This document shows positions 5,853 through 14,119 of a stretch of 14,119 nucleotides of DNA, piece after piece. Position numbers and translations under genes: made by a program. How positions within the stretch are numbered: the first letter of the stretch is position 1; every line of letters begins with the position of its first letter. Source of the stretch: Bacteroidota bacterium (GTDB lineage: Bacteria > Bacteroidota > Bacteroidia > Chitinophagales > LD1); the NCBI GenBank assembly GCA_018267355.1, contig JAFDYP010000640.1:1-14119 (forward strand), written 5' to 3'. The notes below the pieces were generated by a model, which saw nothing but the letters and a program-made list of their open reading frames with translations, was not told the DNA's origin and made no database searches.

Positions 5853-7943
5853 ATGGCGAGCAATAACATAAAGAGAGAAGTGATGATCAGGATCTACGTA
5901 GGATTCCTCTTCATCGTGCTGCTCAGTGTGGGTATCCTCGCCAAGGTGGTGCAGACACAGGTCTATGATGCGCATGACCTCATAGCCCAGTCTGACAGTA
6001 CGAGTATTTTCTCAAAAACCATCGTGGCCGAGCGTGGCAATATCTACTCTGCAGATGGCAAGCTGCTGGCTACCTCTCTCCCACTGTTTGATGTGCATAT
6101 AGACTTTAATGCAGATGGGCTGACAGATGATGTCTTCACCGCGCGCAATGTGGACTCTGTAGCCATGCTGATGTCAGCCAAGTACCATGATAAAACGGCA
6201 GCGGACTACAGGGCGGAATTCTTTAAGCACCATAAGAAGGCGGATACGTATTTCCTGCTAAAGAGGGACATCTCACTGGCTGACCTGAATGAGATGAAGA
6301 CCTGGCCGTGGTTTCGCCTGAGCCGTAATAAGTCCGGCCTGATAGTAGAGACTAAGGAAATGCGTGATCATCCTTTCGGTGATATAGCACTACGTACACT
6401 GGGTATAGACGAGAACCACGATGGCACTTACTCCTCAGGCCTGGAGCTGAAGTATGACAAAGACCTGACCGGTGAGGCTGTAAAGAAGCTCTATCGTAAG
6501 CTCTCTGCCGGCGTGGCCAAGCCGCTAGATACCAAGGAAGAAATGGCCAACTCCGGCAAGGACATCTATACCACCATAGATATCAATATGCAGGACGTAG
6601 CCGAGGACGCACTACGCAAGGCCCTGACCCGCCACGACGCAGAGCATGGCTGCGTGATACTGATGGAGGTCAAGACCGGCAAGATCCGCGCTATAGCCAA
6701 TCTGGGTAAGCGCGACTCTGCCGACTACCGTGAGCTGTACAACTACGCTGTAGGTGAGGCTACAGAGCCGGGCTCAGTAATGAAACTCGCTACCGTAGCC
6801 TCTCTCATGGAGGACAAGCTGGTAGATAAAAACACACCTGTAGACTGTGGCAATGGCGTGCTGGTGATACGTGGCCTGACCATCAGGGATCATGAGGCAC
6901 CTGAATCTCCACAACTAACTGTAAAGCGCGCTGTGGAGGTCTCCTCCAATGTGGCTATGGCCGAGCTGGCAAAAGACTATTATATAGCCAAGCCGTCACA
7001 GTTCTACGACCATCTCAAGGCATTTGGCTTTACCGAGCCTGTGAAAATAGAAGTAGGTGGCGCTGCTAAACCAGTACTGGCAGATCCTAAGAAATGGTCT
7101 GGTGTATCCGCGCCATTCATCGCGCATGGCTATGAGCTGCAGGTGACACCACTGCACACGCTGCAGTTCTATAATGCCATAGCCAATAACGGTGTGATGG
7201 TAAAGCCAAGCCTGATAGAGAAAATACGTGAGTACAATCAGACGATAGACTCACCGGGCACAGTGGTACTAAACTCCAAGCTGATCAGCGAAGGAACGGT
7301 AAAACAACTGCAAGAAATACTGACTGGCGTGGTAGAAAACGGCACCGCAAAGAACCTCAAGACCACCTACCTTAAAATAGCAGGTAAGACTGGTACAGCG
7401 GTGATCTCAAATCACGGCTACAAGGTGAATAAGAAGTACCAGGCATCTTTCGCTGGTTACTTCCCTGCTGATAATCCTGAGTACTCAATGATCATCGTAG
7501 TGAACTCTCCCGGCCAGGGTGGCTACTACGGCAATGTGGTAGCGGGTGAGGTGTTTCGTGAGGTGGCAGACAAGGTCTACTCCCTGTCTCTGGAAATGCA
7601 GCCCGCGGTGAATAATCCGGCCGTGACCGAGAATGAAATCCCTGTGATAAAGAATGCAGCACGCGAAGACATAGCACGCATCTATGGCATGTTTGGCGCG
7701 CAGGCACCGGCAGGTGGTGATGACTGGATGATGGCGTCTGAAGGCATTGGCTATGTAGCCAATGACATCAAGATAGACATGGTGCCTGACGTAAAAGGCA
7801 TGGGGCTGAAAGATGCGCTCTACCTGCTGGAGTCTCATGGATTAAGGGTAGAATTCAAAGGTAAAGGGAATGTGATCGGGCAGTCTATAGACGCCGGCAC
7901 CAAAATATCGAAAGGACAAACCATAACACTGCAACTGAGCTGA
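5853..7943 (+). CDS. ftsI: Penicillin-binding protein 3-type transpeptidase with PASTA domain (FtsI)
   Basis: 696 residues. This is a class B PBP that cross-links septal peptidoglycan, acting outside the cytoplasmic membrane. One transmembrane anchor lies at about residues 10-32, followed by the dimerisation domain beginning near VAERGNIYSADG. The three transpeptidase motifs are intact: SVMK with nucleophile Ser308 and Lys311, SSN at 364-366, and KTGT at 512-515. A single C-terminal PASTA domain follows (about 643-696, VPDVKGMGLKDALYLLESHGL). This is the usual architecture of Bacteroidota FtsI proteins. The stop codon TGA overlaps the ATG of murE by one base (TGATG), indicating translational coupling. 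FtsW, its glycosyltransferase partner, is encoded four genes downstream. No defect seen. Confidence 0.95.
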   Translation: MASNNIKREVMIRIYVGFLFIVLLSVGILAKVVQTQVYDAHDLIAQSDSTSIFSKTIVAERGNIYSADGKLLATSLPLFDVHIDFNADGLTDDVFTARNVDSVAMLMSAKYHDKTAADYRAEFFKHHKKADTYFLLKRDISLADLNEMKTWPWFRLSRNKSGLIVETKEMRDHPFGDIALRTLGIDENHDGTYSSGLELKYDKDLTGEAVKKLYRKLSAGVAKPLDTKEEMANSGKDIYTTIDINMQDVAEDALRKALTRHDAEHGCVILMEVKTGKIRAIANLGKRDSADYRELYNYAVGEATEPGSVMKLATVASLMEDKLVDKNTPVDCGNGVLVIRGLTIRDHEAPESPQLTVKRAVEVSSNVAMAELAKDYYIAKPSQFYDHLKAFGFTEPVKIEVGGAAKPVLADPKKWSGVSAPFIAHGYELQVTPLHTLQFYNAIANNGVMVKPSLIEKIREYNQTIDSPGTVVLNSKLISEGTVKQLQEILTGVVENGTAKNLKTTYLKIAGKTGTAVISNHGYKVNKKYQASFAGYFPADNPEYSMIIVVNSPGQGGYYGNVVAGEVFREVADKVYSLSLEMQPAVNNPAVTENEIPVIKNAAREDIARIYGMFGAQAPAGGDDWMMASEGIGYVANDIKIDMVPDVKGMGLKDALYLLESHGLRVEFKGKGNVIGQSIDAGTKISKGQTITLQLS

Positions 7944-8158
7944 TGCTGTCGCTGAATGAAATATTGAAGGATGTGACCGTGACAGATATCGCGGGCAGCA
8001 GCATCATGAGTGTAGGCGAACTTCGCCTGGACTCGCGTTCAGTACAGAGCGGCGACACCTTTATAGCGGTGAAGGGCACTCACGCCGATGGACATACTTA
8101 TATCTCATCTGTAATAGAGAAAGGTGCGCGCCTGATCATCTGCGAGGTGCTGTCGTAG
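7943..8158 (+). CDS. murE: MurE N-terminal fragment, ends at in-frame TAG
   Basis: 71 codons from ATG at 7943, overlapping the ftsI stop by one base. The sequence has the features of MurE domain 1, which binds the uridine part of UDP-MurNAc-L-Ala-D-Glu: LRLDSRSVQSGDTFIAVKGTHADGHTYI followed by AIEKGA-like SVIEKGARLIICEV. It stops at TAG 8156-8158 in the middle of a conserved stretch that normally continues CEVLP......VTYV. The downstream frame is the same one and resumes with VTYVQ after the number of residues expected for the family, so this is one gene with a nonsense codon, not two unrelated genes. On its own the fragment has no catalytic centre. See the hairpin at 8150-8174 and the downstream part. 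Confidence 0.85.
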   Translation: MLSLNEILKDVTVTDIAGSSIMSVGELRLDSRSVQSGDTFIAVKGTHADGHTYISSVIEKGARLIICEVLS

Positions 8159-8174
8159 CGTTTGCTACAGACAG
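8150..8174 (+). other. Hairpin enclosing the in-frame TAG of murE
   Basis: CTGTC-GTAGC (8150-8159) pairs with GCTAC-A-GACAG (8164-8174): ten base pairs, one bulged A and a GTTT loop. The TAG stop (8156-8158) lies within the left strand, and TTG, the next possible start, spans the loop and the right strand (8162-8164). The structure sits at the only break in an otherwise normal murE frame. Confidence 0.7.
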
Positions 8175-9409
8175 TGACCTATGTTCAGGGGGAAAATGCT
8201 GCTGTAGCCCTCGGTCAGATAGCGTCAAACTATTATGGACGTCCATCAGATAAACTGAAGTTGGTGGGTGTGACCGGTACGAATGGCAAGACCTCCACTG
8301 TGACATTGCTGTATCGTCTTTTCCGGGCGCTGAACTTCAAGGTGGGCATGCTCTCTACTGTAGAGAACCAGATCAATGGCGAGGTGATACCTAGCACACA
8401 TACTACACCAGATGCGATCAATCTCAATAAGCTGCTGCACCAGATGGTAGAGGCGGGCTGTGAGTATTGCTTCATGGAGGTGAGCAGCCATGCAGTAGAT
8501 CAGCACAGGATAGGCGGTCTGGAGTTTACAGGTGCCGTATTTACCAATATCACGCATGACCACCTGGATTACCACAAGACTTTTGACAACTACCTCAAGG
8601 CTAAGAAGAAATTCTTTGATGGCTTGAGCAAGAAGGCTTTTGCACTGACCAATATCGACGACCGCAATGGCAATATCATGCTGCAAAATACTAAGGCAGC
8701 AAAGCATTCTTATGCGCTGAAGTCTCCGGCAGATTTCAAAGCAAAGATCGTGACGGATACCGTGCAAGGCCTCGAGCTGGATATTGACGGTCAGGAAATG
8801 CACACCCGCCTGATCGGTGAGTTCAATGCTTATAATCTGTTGTCTGTATACGCTACCGCCGTACTGCTCGGAGTAGATAAGATAGAAGCCTTAACTATAC
8901 TCAGCGCACTCACACCACCTGAGGGACGCTTTGATCAAATCGTATCTGGCAAGGACAAGATCGTGGGCATCGTAGACTATGCGCACACGCCGGATGCACT
9001 AAAGAATGTACTGCATACCATCAATGCCATCCGCCAGGGCAATGAAACTCTGATCAGCATCGTAGGCTGCGGTGGCGACCGCGATGCGGCCAAGCGCCCT
9101 GTAATGGCACAGGTGGCTGCGCACCTGAGTGACAAGTGCATCCTGACCTCTGACAATCCTCGCTCGGAAGATCCTAATGAGATTCTCCGCCAGATGAATG
9201 AAGGAGTAGAGATCACAGAGCGTCGCAAGGTACTCTCTATCACAGACCGCAAAGAGGCTATCCGCACCGCCTGCATGATGGCAAATAAGGGTGATATCAT
9301 TCTGCTGGCGGGCAAGGGTCACGAAAAATACCAAGAGATCAAGGGCGTGAAATATGCCTTCGATGATAAAGCTGTATTGAAAGAATTGTTTAACGAACTC
9401 GGTAAATAA
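8162..9409 (+). CDS. murE: MurE main part: UDP-MurNAc-tripeptide synthetase (meso-DAP type), downstream of in-frame stop
   Basis: MurE adds the third amino acid to UDP-MurNAc-L-Ala-D-Glu, using ATP, in the cytoplasm. This stretch holds the ATP-binding central domain and C-terminal domain. Numbered from the upstream ATG at 7943, the P-loop VTGTNGKTS has Lys116, and DNPRSEDP starts at Asp404; DNPR is the signature for meso-diaminopimelate selection, so the wall is probably mDAP-type. [22 protein letters not shown] and YLKAKKKFF motifs are also present. The whole locus 7943-9409 would encode 488 codons including the TAG, the family's normal length, and no other lesion was found. If translated separately it would need the TTG at 8162 or another start within the hairpin, with no visible ribosome site, and would lack domain 1. 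murE is normally essential, so sequencing error, readthrough or a second copy should be considered. mraY starts 1 bp after the stop. Confidence 0.9.
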   Translation: MLQTVTYVQGENAAVALGQIASNYYGRPSDKLKLVGVTGTNGKTSTVTLLYRLFRALNFKVGMLSTVENQINGEVIPSTHTTPDAINLNKLLHQMVEAGCEYCFMEVSSHAVDQHRIGGLEFTGAVFTNITHDHLDYHKTFDNYLKAKKKFFDGLSKKAFALTNIDDRNGNIMLQNTKAAKHSYALKSPADFKAKIVTDTVQGLELDIDGQEMHTRLIGEFNAYNLLSVYATAVLLGVDKIEALTILSALTPPEGRFDQIVSGKDKIVGIVDYAHTPDALKNVLHTINAIRQGNETLISIVGCGGDRDAAKRPVMAQVAAHLSDKCILTSDNPRSEDPNEILRQMNEGVEITERRKVLSITDRKEAIRTACMMANKGDIILLAGKGHEKYQEIKGVKYAFDDKAVLKELFNELGK

Positions 9410-9410
9410 G

Positions 9411-10664
9411 ATGCTGTACTACCTGTTTAACTATCTGAGGTCGCATTACAATATGCCGGGTGCGAACCTGTTCACGTACATCTCCTTCCGTGCAGCTACC
9501 GCTATGATCCTCTCGCTGGTCATATCAATGATCTATGGCGGCAAGATCATCGCGTATCTCAAGCGCAAGCAAATAGGCGAAACTATCCGCGAGCTGGGCC
9601 TGCAAGGTGAAAACCAGAAGAAGGGAACCCCTACTATGGGTGGCCTCATCATACTCGGTGCGATCCTGATCCCTACGCTGCTCCTGGCACGCCTGGACAA
9701 CGTGTATATTATTCTAAGCCTCATCACTACGGTATGGCTGGGAGCCATAGGCTTTGCAGATGATTATATAAAGGTATTCAAGAAGGACAAGAAAGGGCTA
9801 GCAGGTACATTCAAGATCATTGGCCAGGTGGGATTAGGCCTGATCGTAGGCATCGTACTTTATTTCAATAAGAATGTCTATACAAAAGAAGAAATTCCCG
9901 CCACAGCAGTAGCTTCTTACCAGCCATCTCTGATATCTCAGGTGCGTGATGATCGCGGCACAGTACACTATCTCGTGCAGGTACGCGACCAGACCACTTC
10001 GCTACCATTCATCAAGACACATGAGTTTGACTACTCCATGATACTGAGTGCCATCCATCCGGACTGGGCAAAATACTCATGGCTCATTTTCATACCCGTA
10101 GTGATATTCATCATTACTGCGGTATCTAATGGAGCCAATCTCACCGATGGAATAGACGGACTCGCCACGGGTACCTCTGCCATAGTCGGCTCCACGCTGC
10201 TCGTGTTTGCGTACCTGTCTGGCAATATCATTTTCGCCGACTATCTGAACATCATGTATATCCCTAACTCGGGTGAGCTGACCATCTTCCTGGCAGCATT
10301 TATCGGTGCATGCGTAGGCTTCCTCTGGTGGAATGCCTATCCGGCGCAGGTATTTATGGGAGATACGGGCTCACTGGCGCTGGGCGGCATCATAGCCACG
10401 CTGGCTATCGCTACTCGCAAGGAACTGCTGCTGCCACTGATGTGCGGCATCTTCCTGATAGAGAATGTATCTGTGATGATGCAGGTTTCTTATTTCAAAT
10501 ACACAAAGAAGAAGTACGGTGAGGGCAGGAGGATATTCCTGATGTCACCCCTACATCATCACTATCAGAAACTCGGCTGGCATGAGAGCAAGATCGTATC
10601 GCGCTTCTGGATCATCGGTATCCTGCTGGCTGTATTGTCCATTGTAACCCTGAAGATCAGATAA
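9411..10664 (+). CDS. mraY: Phospho-N-acetylmuramoyl-pentapeptide transferase MraY
   Basis: 417 residues, polytopic membrane protein. It transfers phospho-MurNAc-pentapeptide from UDP to undecaprenyl phosphate, giving lipid I on the inner face of the membrane. Motifs in order: KKGTPTMGG (70-78), the aspartate pair Asp117-Asp118 in [30 protein letters not shown] with Asp246 and Asp249, [12 protein letters not shown], and the histidine triad in [11 protein letters not shown] (382-384). It is longer than the 360-residue E. coli enzyme because of an extra extramembrane stretch at about residues 160-215 (around [18 protein letters not shown]), as known in Bacteroidota. One base separates it from the murE stop, so translation is likely coupled. 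murF does not lie between them, normal for the phylum. Confidence 0.97.
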   Translation: MLYYLFNYLRSHYNMPGANLFTYISFRAATAMILSLVISMIYGGKIIAYLKRKQIGETIRELGLQGENQKKGTPTMGGLIILGAILIPTLLLARLDNVYIILSLITTVWLGAIGFADDYIKVFKKDKKGLAGTFKIIGQVGLGLIVGIVLYFNKNVYTKEEIPATAVASYQPSLISQVRDDRGTVHYLVQVRDQTTSLPFIKTHEFDYSMILSAIHPDWAKYSWLIFIPVVIFIITAVSNGANLTDGIDGLATGTSAIVGSTLLVFAYLSGNIIFADYLNIMYIPNSGELTIFLAAFIGACVGFLWWNAYPAQVFMGDTGSLALGGIIATLAIATRKELLLPLMCGIFLIENVSVMMQVSYFKYTKKKYGEGRRIFLMSPLHHHYQKLGWHESKIVSRFWIIGILLAVLSIVTLKIR

Positions 10665-10671
10665 GAAAATC

Positions 10672-12012
10672 GTGAGCAAGAGACTCGTCATATTAGGTGG
10701 TGGAGAGAGCGGTGCAGGTACAGCAGTACTTGGGCTGAAGCAGGGCTATGACGTGTTCCTGAGCGACAAAGGCAAGATAGCTGATAAGTACAAGGCGATA
10801 CTGAACGAATACAAAGTGGACTATGAAGAGGAGCAGCATACAGAGGAGAAGATCCTGAATGCTGACCTGGTGATGAAAAGCCCCGGCATACCGGAGAAGG
10901 CTGAAATGATTAAAAAGCTGCGTGCTCAAAATACACGCATCGTATCAGAGATCGAGTTTGCCAGCTGGTATACGGATGCTAAGATAGTGGGTATCACCGG
11001 TGCCAATGGCAAGACCACTGTGACTGCGCTGACCTACCATATCATGAAGGAAGGCGGTATGAATGTAGGCCTCGGTGGCAATATCGGCAAGAGCTTTGCG
11101 ATGCAGGTGGCCACAGAGAACTATGACCACTACGTGCTGGAGATATCGAGCTTTCAGCTGGATGATATAGAGACTTTCCGTCCGCATATCTCCATTCTGA
11201 CCAATATCACGCCAGACCACCTGGACCGCTACAACTATGAGCTGCAAAACTATGTGACAGCAAAGTTTGCTATAGCAAAAAACCAGACATCAGAGGACTA
11301 CTTTATCTACTGCGCAGAGGATGAGATCACGATGCAGAATATAGACAAGTATCCGACTGCTGCGAGGAAGGTGCCTTTTGCCTATGATCAGGTGATCACA
11401 GAAGGTGCCTATGTCAAGGACGAAACCATTCAAATATCTATAAACAACAACAACCCTTTTACTATGTCAATCCAAGAACTCGGGATCAGAGGTAGGCACA
11501 ATGTCTACAACTCAATGGCTGCTGGGATAGTAGCAAACATTTACGGCCTCCGCAAGGAGCAGATACGCGAGAGCCTCGCCAACTTCAAAAGCCTCGAGCA
11601 CCGTCTCGAGACTGTAACGAAGATCCGTGGCGTCGAGTTTATCAATGACTCTAAGGCCACTAACGTCAACTCTACCTGGTATGCCCTGGAGTCGGTGAGC
11701 AAACCGATCATCTGGATAGCCGGTGGTGTGGACAAAGGCAACGACTACTCTGTACTGGAGGGCCTGGTCAAAAAGAAAGTGCGCGCCATGATCTGCCTCG
11801 GTGTAGACAATACGAAGCTGCACTCTGCCTTCAGCAAACATGTAGACATCGTGATCAACTGCACGAATATGCGTGATGCTGTGCGCATGGGCTACCAGCT
11901 CAGCAATCCCGGCGATGCCGTGCTGCTGTCACCGGCCTGCGCTTCATTCGACCTCTTCCAAAACTATGAGGACAGGGGCAAGAAGTTTAAAGACGCTGTG
12001 ATACAGCTCTAG
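10672..12012 (+). CDS. murD: UDP-N-acetylmuramoyl-L-alanine--D-glutamate ligase MurD
   Basis: 446 residues. It adds D-glutamate to UDP-MurNAc-L-Ala using ATP in the cytoplasm, the step before MurE. The GTG start at 10672 gives SKRLVILGGGESGAGTA, the expected N-terminal Rossmann motif; no upstream ATG is available. The P-loop GITGANGKTTVTAL has Lys114 (Lys115 in E. coli). Further conserved blocks are LEISSFQLDDIE, LTNITPDHLDRY, FINDSKATNVNST and LLSPACASFDLFQNYEDRGKKF close to the C-terminus. It ends at a genuine TAG after KDAVIQL, showing that TAG works as a stop in this genome. Seven bp separate it from mraY. The next gene, ftsW, follows after a 76-bp gap. Confidence 0.97.
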   Translation: MSKRLVILGGGESGAGTAVLGLKQGYDVFLSDKGKIADKYKAILNEYKVDYEEEQHTEEKILNADLVMKSPGIPEKAEMIKKLRAQNTRIVSEIEFASWYTDAKIVGITGANGKTTVTALTYHIMKEGGMNVGLGGNIGKSFAMQVATENYDHYVLEISSFQLDDIETFRPHISILTNITPDHLDRYNYELQNYVTAKFAIAKNQTSEDYFIYCAEDEITMQNIDKYPTAARKVPFAYDQVITEGAYVKDETIQISINNNNPFTMSIQELGIRGRHNVYNSMAAGIVANIYGLRKEQIRESLANFKSLEHRLETVTKIRGVEFINDSKATNVNSTWYALESVSKPIIWIAGGVDKGNDYSVLEGLVKKKVRAMICLGVDNTKLHSAFSKHVDIVINCTNMRDAVRMGYQLSNPGDAVLLSPACASFDLFQNYEDRGKKFKDAVIQL

Positions 12013-12060
12013 GCTGCGGATCTGTGAAAACGACAAATTGAATGGTTGTGCTGTCTTTTA

Positions 12061-12072
12061 GGGCACTAGCCC
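12061..12072 (+). other. Short hairpin in the murD/ftsW gap
   Basis: GGGC-ACTA-GCCC forms a perfect 4-bp GC stem with a 4-nt loop, 17 nt before the ftsW ATG. It is not followed by a T-run and is too short for a convincing terminator. The rest of this 76-bp gap shows no TAnnTTTG-type promoter. Confidence 0.35.
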
Positions 12073-12088
12073 AAATAGTAGTAACGAT

Positions 12089-13285
12089 ATGAAGGAGACT
12101 GTCAATAAAACATTTGAATACCTGAGGGGTGATCGCATCATCTGGCTCGTGGTCATGGTGCTTTTTGTCTTCTCCATGCTGGCAGTATATAGTGCGTCGA
12201 GCAGCCTCGCATTTAAAAATGCAGATGGCAACTCATCTCACTATCTCTACAAGCAGATACTGAGTGCGCTGGGCGGCATCCTGCTCATGTACTTTGCGCA
12301 CATGGTAGACTACCGCTACTTCTCTCGCATCGCGCAGATACTTTGGATCATTTGTGTGCCACTATTGCTGTATACCATGTTCTGGGGTACGAGTATCAAT
12401 CACGCCAGCCGCTGGATCAGGCTGCCACTGATAGGTTGGACCTTCCAGACATCAGACCTGGCCAAACTCGCAGTGATCATGCTCCTCGCACGCATGCTCT
12501 CAAAGAATCAGGACAAGATGGATGACTTTCGCAAGACAGTGCTACCGATGCTGGGTGTAGTACTACTGCCGTGCATCATGATCGCCAAGGACAATCTGTC
12601 TACGGCGCTAATCCTGTTTTTTACGTCGGTATTCATTCTATTTATAGGCCGTCTGGCCATCAAACATCTGGCGTTGCTCTTTGCAGCCAGCGCGGTGGTG
12701 ATAGGGTTGTTCCTCGCCGTACTGCTGCTCACTCCCGATAGCCTGCTGGCACACATGGGCCGTATGCCTACGTGGAAGAAACGTATACAAACGCATTTTA
12801 TCAATAAAGAACCTAATGCAGATGATGACTACCAGCAGCGCCAGGCACGCACTGCCATCGCACGCGGTGGTATCCTGCCGAATGGTCCAGGCAACTCCAT
12901 GCAGAAGCACTTTCTGCCGGAGGCATATTCTGATTTCATCTTCGCTATCATCATAGAGGAGTATGGCCTGGTGGGTGGCATCTTTATCGTTTTCATATAC
13001 CTGCTGCTGCTCTATCGCTGCATCAGGATCGTGATGGACGCGCCTAAGGCCTTCGGGGCCTTCCTCGCAGTAGGACTCGGAGTGAGCCTCGTGCTGCAAG
13101 CGATGATCAATATGGCAGTGGCTGTCGGATTGTTTCCGGTCACAGGTGTGACGCTGCCGCTGGTGAGTATGGGTGGTAGCTCGGTAGTGTTTACGAGCAT
13201 CGCATTCGGAATAATATTAAGCGTAAGCCGCAACATCGAGCTGACGCAAGAACAAGAAACAGAAGAAGAGCTGGCGACAGCATAA
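12089..13285 (+). CDS. ftsW: FtsW, SEDS peptidoglycan glycosyltransferase
   Basis: 398 residues with about ten transmembrane segments and a cytoplasmic N-terminus. FtsW polymerises lipid II into glycan strands at the division septum, in complex with FtsI. SEDS hallmarks: VMVLFVFSMLAVYSASSS in the first segment, GPGNSMQKHFLPEAYSD with the catalytic-type Asp282 (equivalent to Asp297 of E. coli FtsW), FIFAIIIEEYGLVGG, and PVTGVTLPLVSMGGSS near the end. It could in principle be RodA, but its position between murD and murG in the dcw cluster makes FtsW the right call. ATG at 12089 follows a 76-bp gap, the largest in the second half of the operon. murG begins 3 bp after the stop. Confidence 0.95.
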   Translation: MKETVNKTFEYLRGDRIIWLVVMVLFVFSMLAVYSASSSLAFKNADGNSSHYLYKQILSALGGILLMYFAHMVDYRYFSRIAQILWIICVPLLLYTMFWGTSINHASRWIRLPLIGWTFQTSDLAKLAVIMLLARMLSKNQDKMDDFRKTVLPMLGVVLLPCIMIAKDNLSTALILFFTSVFILFIGRLAIKHLALLFAASAVVIGLFLAVLLLTPDSLLAHMGRMPTWKKRIQTHFINKEPNADDDYQQRQARTAIARGGILPNGPGNSMQKHFLPEAYSDFIFAIIIEEYGLVGGIFIVFIYLLLLYRCIRIVMDAPKAFGAFLAVGLGVSLVLQAMINMAVAVGLFPVTGVTLPLVSMGGSSVVFTSIAFGIILSVSRNIELTQEQETEEELATA

Positions 13286-13288
13286 TAT

Positions 13289-14119
13289 ATGTCAGGCAAA
13301 AGATTCATCATCAGTGGCGGCGGTACCGGGGGGCACATCTTCCCTGCGGTAGCTATTGCCAATATGCTGAAGAAGCAGGTGCCTGACTGCGAGATACTTT
13401 TCGTAGGAGCCAATGACCGCATGGAGATGCAGCGCGTGCCAGAGGCGGGCTATGAGATCAAGGGACTGAGCATCGCGGGCTTCCAGCGCGGACAGATACT
13501 GTCTAATCTGGGCCTACCGCTGAAAGTAGTAAAGAGCCTCGCTGCTGCGCGCAAGATCGTAAGCGATTTCAAGCCATCTGTAGCGATAGGTGTGGGTGGC
13601 TATGCGAGCGGTCCGCTGCTGATGGCGGCTAGCCTGTCAGGTGTGCCATGTATCATACAGGAGCAAAATTCCTTTGCGGGCATCACCAATAAAATACTGG
13701 CCAGGAGGGCGAAGAAGATATGTGTAGCTTATGAGGGTATGGAGTCAGTTTTCCCGAAGGAAAAGATCGTGCTGACAGGGAATCCGATCCGTGCCGAGAT
13801 CATACATGACGATATCAGCCGTAAGGATGCCTACTCATATTTTGATCTGGATGAAAACAAGAAGACAATACTCATCATAGGCGGTAGCCTCGGCGCACGG
13901 ACGATCAATGAGAGCGTCTATGCCTATGCGGATAAAATAAAAGGGACTGGCACACAACTGCTCTGGCAGACCGGAAAAGTCTGGACAAAAGAAAACCCTG
14001 ATGTAGAAAATATCCATCAGACGCAGTTCATAGTACGGATGGACTATGCGTATGCCGCAGCAGATATCATCATATCCCGTGCAGGCGCCCTGTCTATAGC
14101 AGAGCTGCAGAATATAGGC
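13289..14119 (+). CDS. murG: MurG (undecaprenyl-PP-MurNAc-pentapeptide GlcNAc transferase), 3' end beyond window
   Basis: 277 codons are present from ATG at 13289; the family has about 365 residues, so roughly 90 are beyond the right edge. MurG adds GlcNAc to lipid I, giving lipid II, at the inner face of the cytoplasmic membrane (GT28 family, GT-B fold). The N-terminal glycine-rich loop GGGTGGHIFPAVAIA is at 10-24, followed by IGVGGYASGP, QEQNSFAGITNK, LTGNPIR, the second glycine-rich loop GGSLGARTINE and SRAGALSIAELQNIG, which contains the UDP-GlcNAc-binding glutamate. Three bases separate it from ftsW, so it is part of the same transcript. In Bacteroidota murC and ftsQAZ usually follow. 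Confidence 0.96.
   Translation, partial: MSGKRFIISGGGTGGHIFPAVAIANMLKKQVPDCEILFVGANDRMEMQRVPEAGYEIKGLSIAGFQRGQILSNLGLPLKVVKSLAAARKIVSDFKPSVAIGVGGYASGPLLMAASLSGVPCIIQEQNSFAGITNKILARRAKKICVAYEGMESVFPKEKIVLTGNPIRAEIIHDDISRKDAYSYFDLDENKKTILIIGGSLGARTINESVYAYADKIKGTGTQLLWQTGKVWTKENPDVENIHQTQFIVRMDYAYAAADIIISRAGALSIAELQNIG

Noticed and set aside
8156..8164. Frameshift as the cause of the murE break
   Set aside because: Both parts are in the same frame and the number of codons between conserved CEVL and VTYV is as expected; a single nonsense codon explains it without indels.
7943..9409. TAG reassigned to an amino acid in this genome
   Set aside because: murD ends at TAG (12010-12012) exactly at the family's normal C-terminus, so TAG serves as a stop here; only local readthrough remains possible.
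12050..12088. Terminator or separate promoter between murD and ftsW
   Set aside because: The GGGC/GCCC hairpin is only 4 bp with no T-run, and no TAnnTTTG element is present; operon continuity is more likely.
1..14119. CRISPR arrays, insertion sequences, tRNA or rRNA genes
   Set aside because: No regular repeat-spacer array, transposase, cloverleaf with conserved tRNA positions or rRNA-like segment was found while reading both strands.

Overview
The window looks like a piece of a Bacteroidota chromosome, probably from the Chitinophagales/Sphingobacteriia side. The evidence is the division and cell-wall (dcw) gene order mraZ-rsmH-ftsL-ftsI-murE-mraY-murD-ftsW-murG with no murF between murE and mraY, an enlarged MraY, a short FtsL-like protein, a single-PASTA FtsI-type PBP, a TAnnTTTG-type promoter in front of mraZ, and starts without clear Shine-Dalgarno sequences. 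Lineage is inferred from these traits only.

Left part (1-3460, all minus strand): the 5' 355 codons of hppD (4-hydroxyphenylpyruvate dioxygenase, cut by the window edge), a secreted TPR-repeat protein, and a secreted formylglycine-generating-enzyme-fold (SUMF1-type) protein without the catalytic cysteines. The last two are 43 bp apart and probably co-transcribed. hppD follows after a 189-bp gap.

Centre (3461-3856): a divergent intergenic region unusually rich in sites. It holds four exact copies of the 12-mer GGTARRAAGTGG, partly arranged with 10-bp period like MraZ operator boxes. It also holds a cluster of four DnaA-box-like 9-mers (one perfect, three with one mismatch) next to AT-rich DNA, and a good Bacteroidota promoter whose -7 element abuts the mraZ-proximal operator.

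Right part (3857-14119, all plus strand): a tightly packed dcw operon. MraZ is the transcriptional regulator and RsmH modifies 16S rRNA. MurE, MurD, MraY and MurG build lipid II from UDP-MurNAc precursors; MurE carries the DNPR signature for meso-diaminopimelate. FtsW and FtsI polymerise and cross-link septal peptidoglycan, and FtsL supports them. The first three junctions of the operon (mraZ/rsmH, rsmH/ftsL, ftsL/ftsI) each carry degenerate 7-bp-period repeats, and the mraZ/rsmH junction also contains a 23-bp imperfect inverted repeat.

The most striking anomaly is murE: its reading frame is broken by an in-frame TAG after 71 codons, although both sides read as good, collinear MurE. The TAG lies inside a nearly perfect 10-bp hairpin. 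murD ends at a genuine TAG, so a general reassignment of TAG is unlikely. Sequencing error, a palindrome-templated mutation, or readthrough/reinitiation are the candidate explanations.
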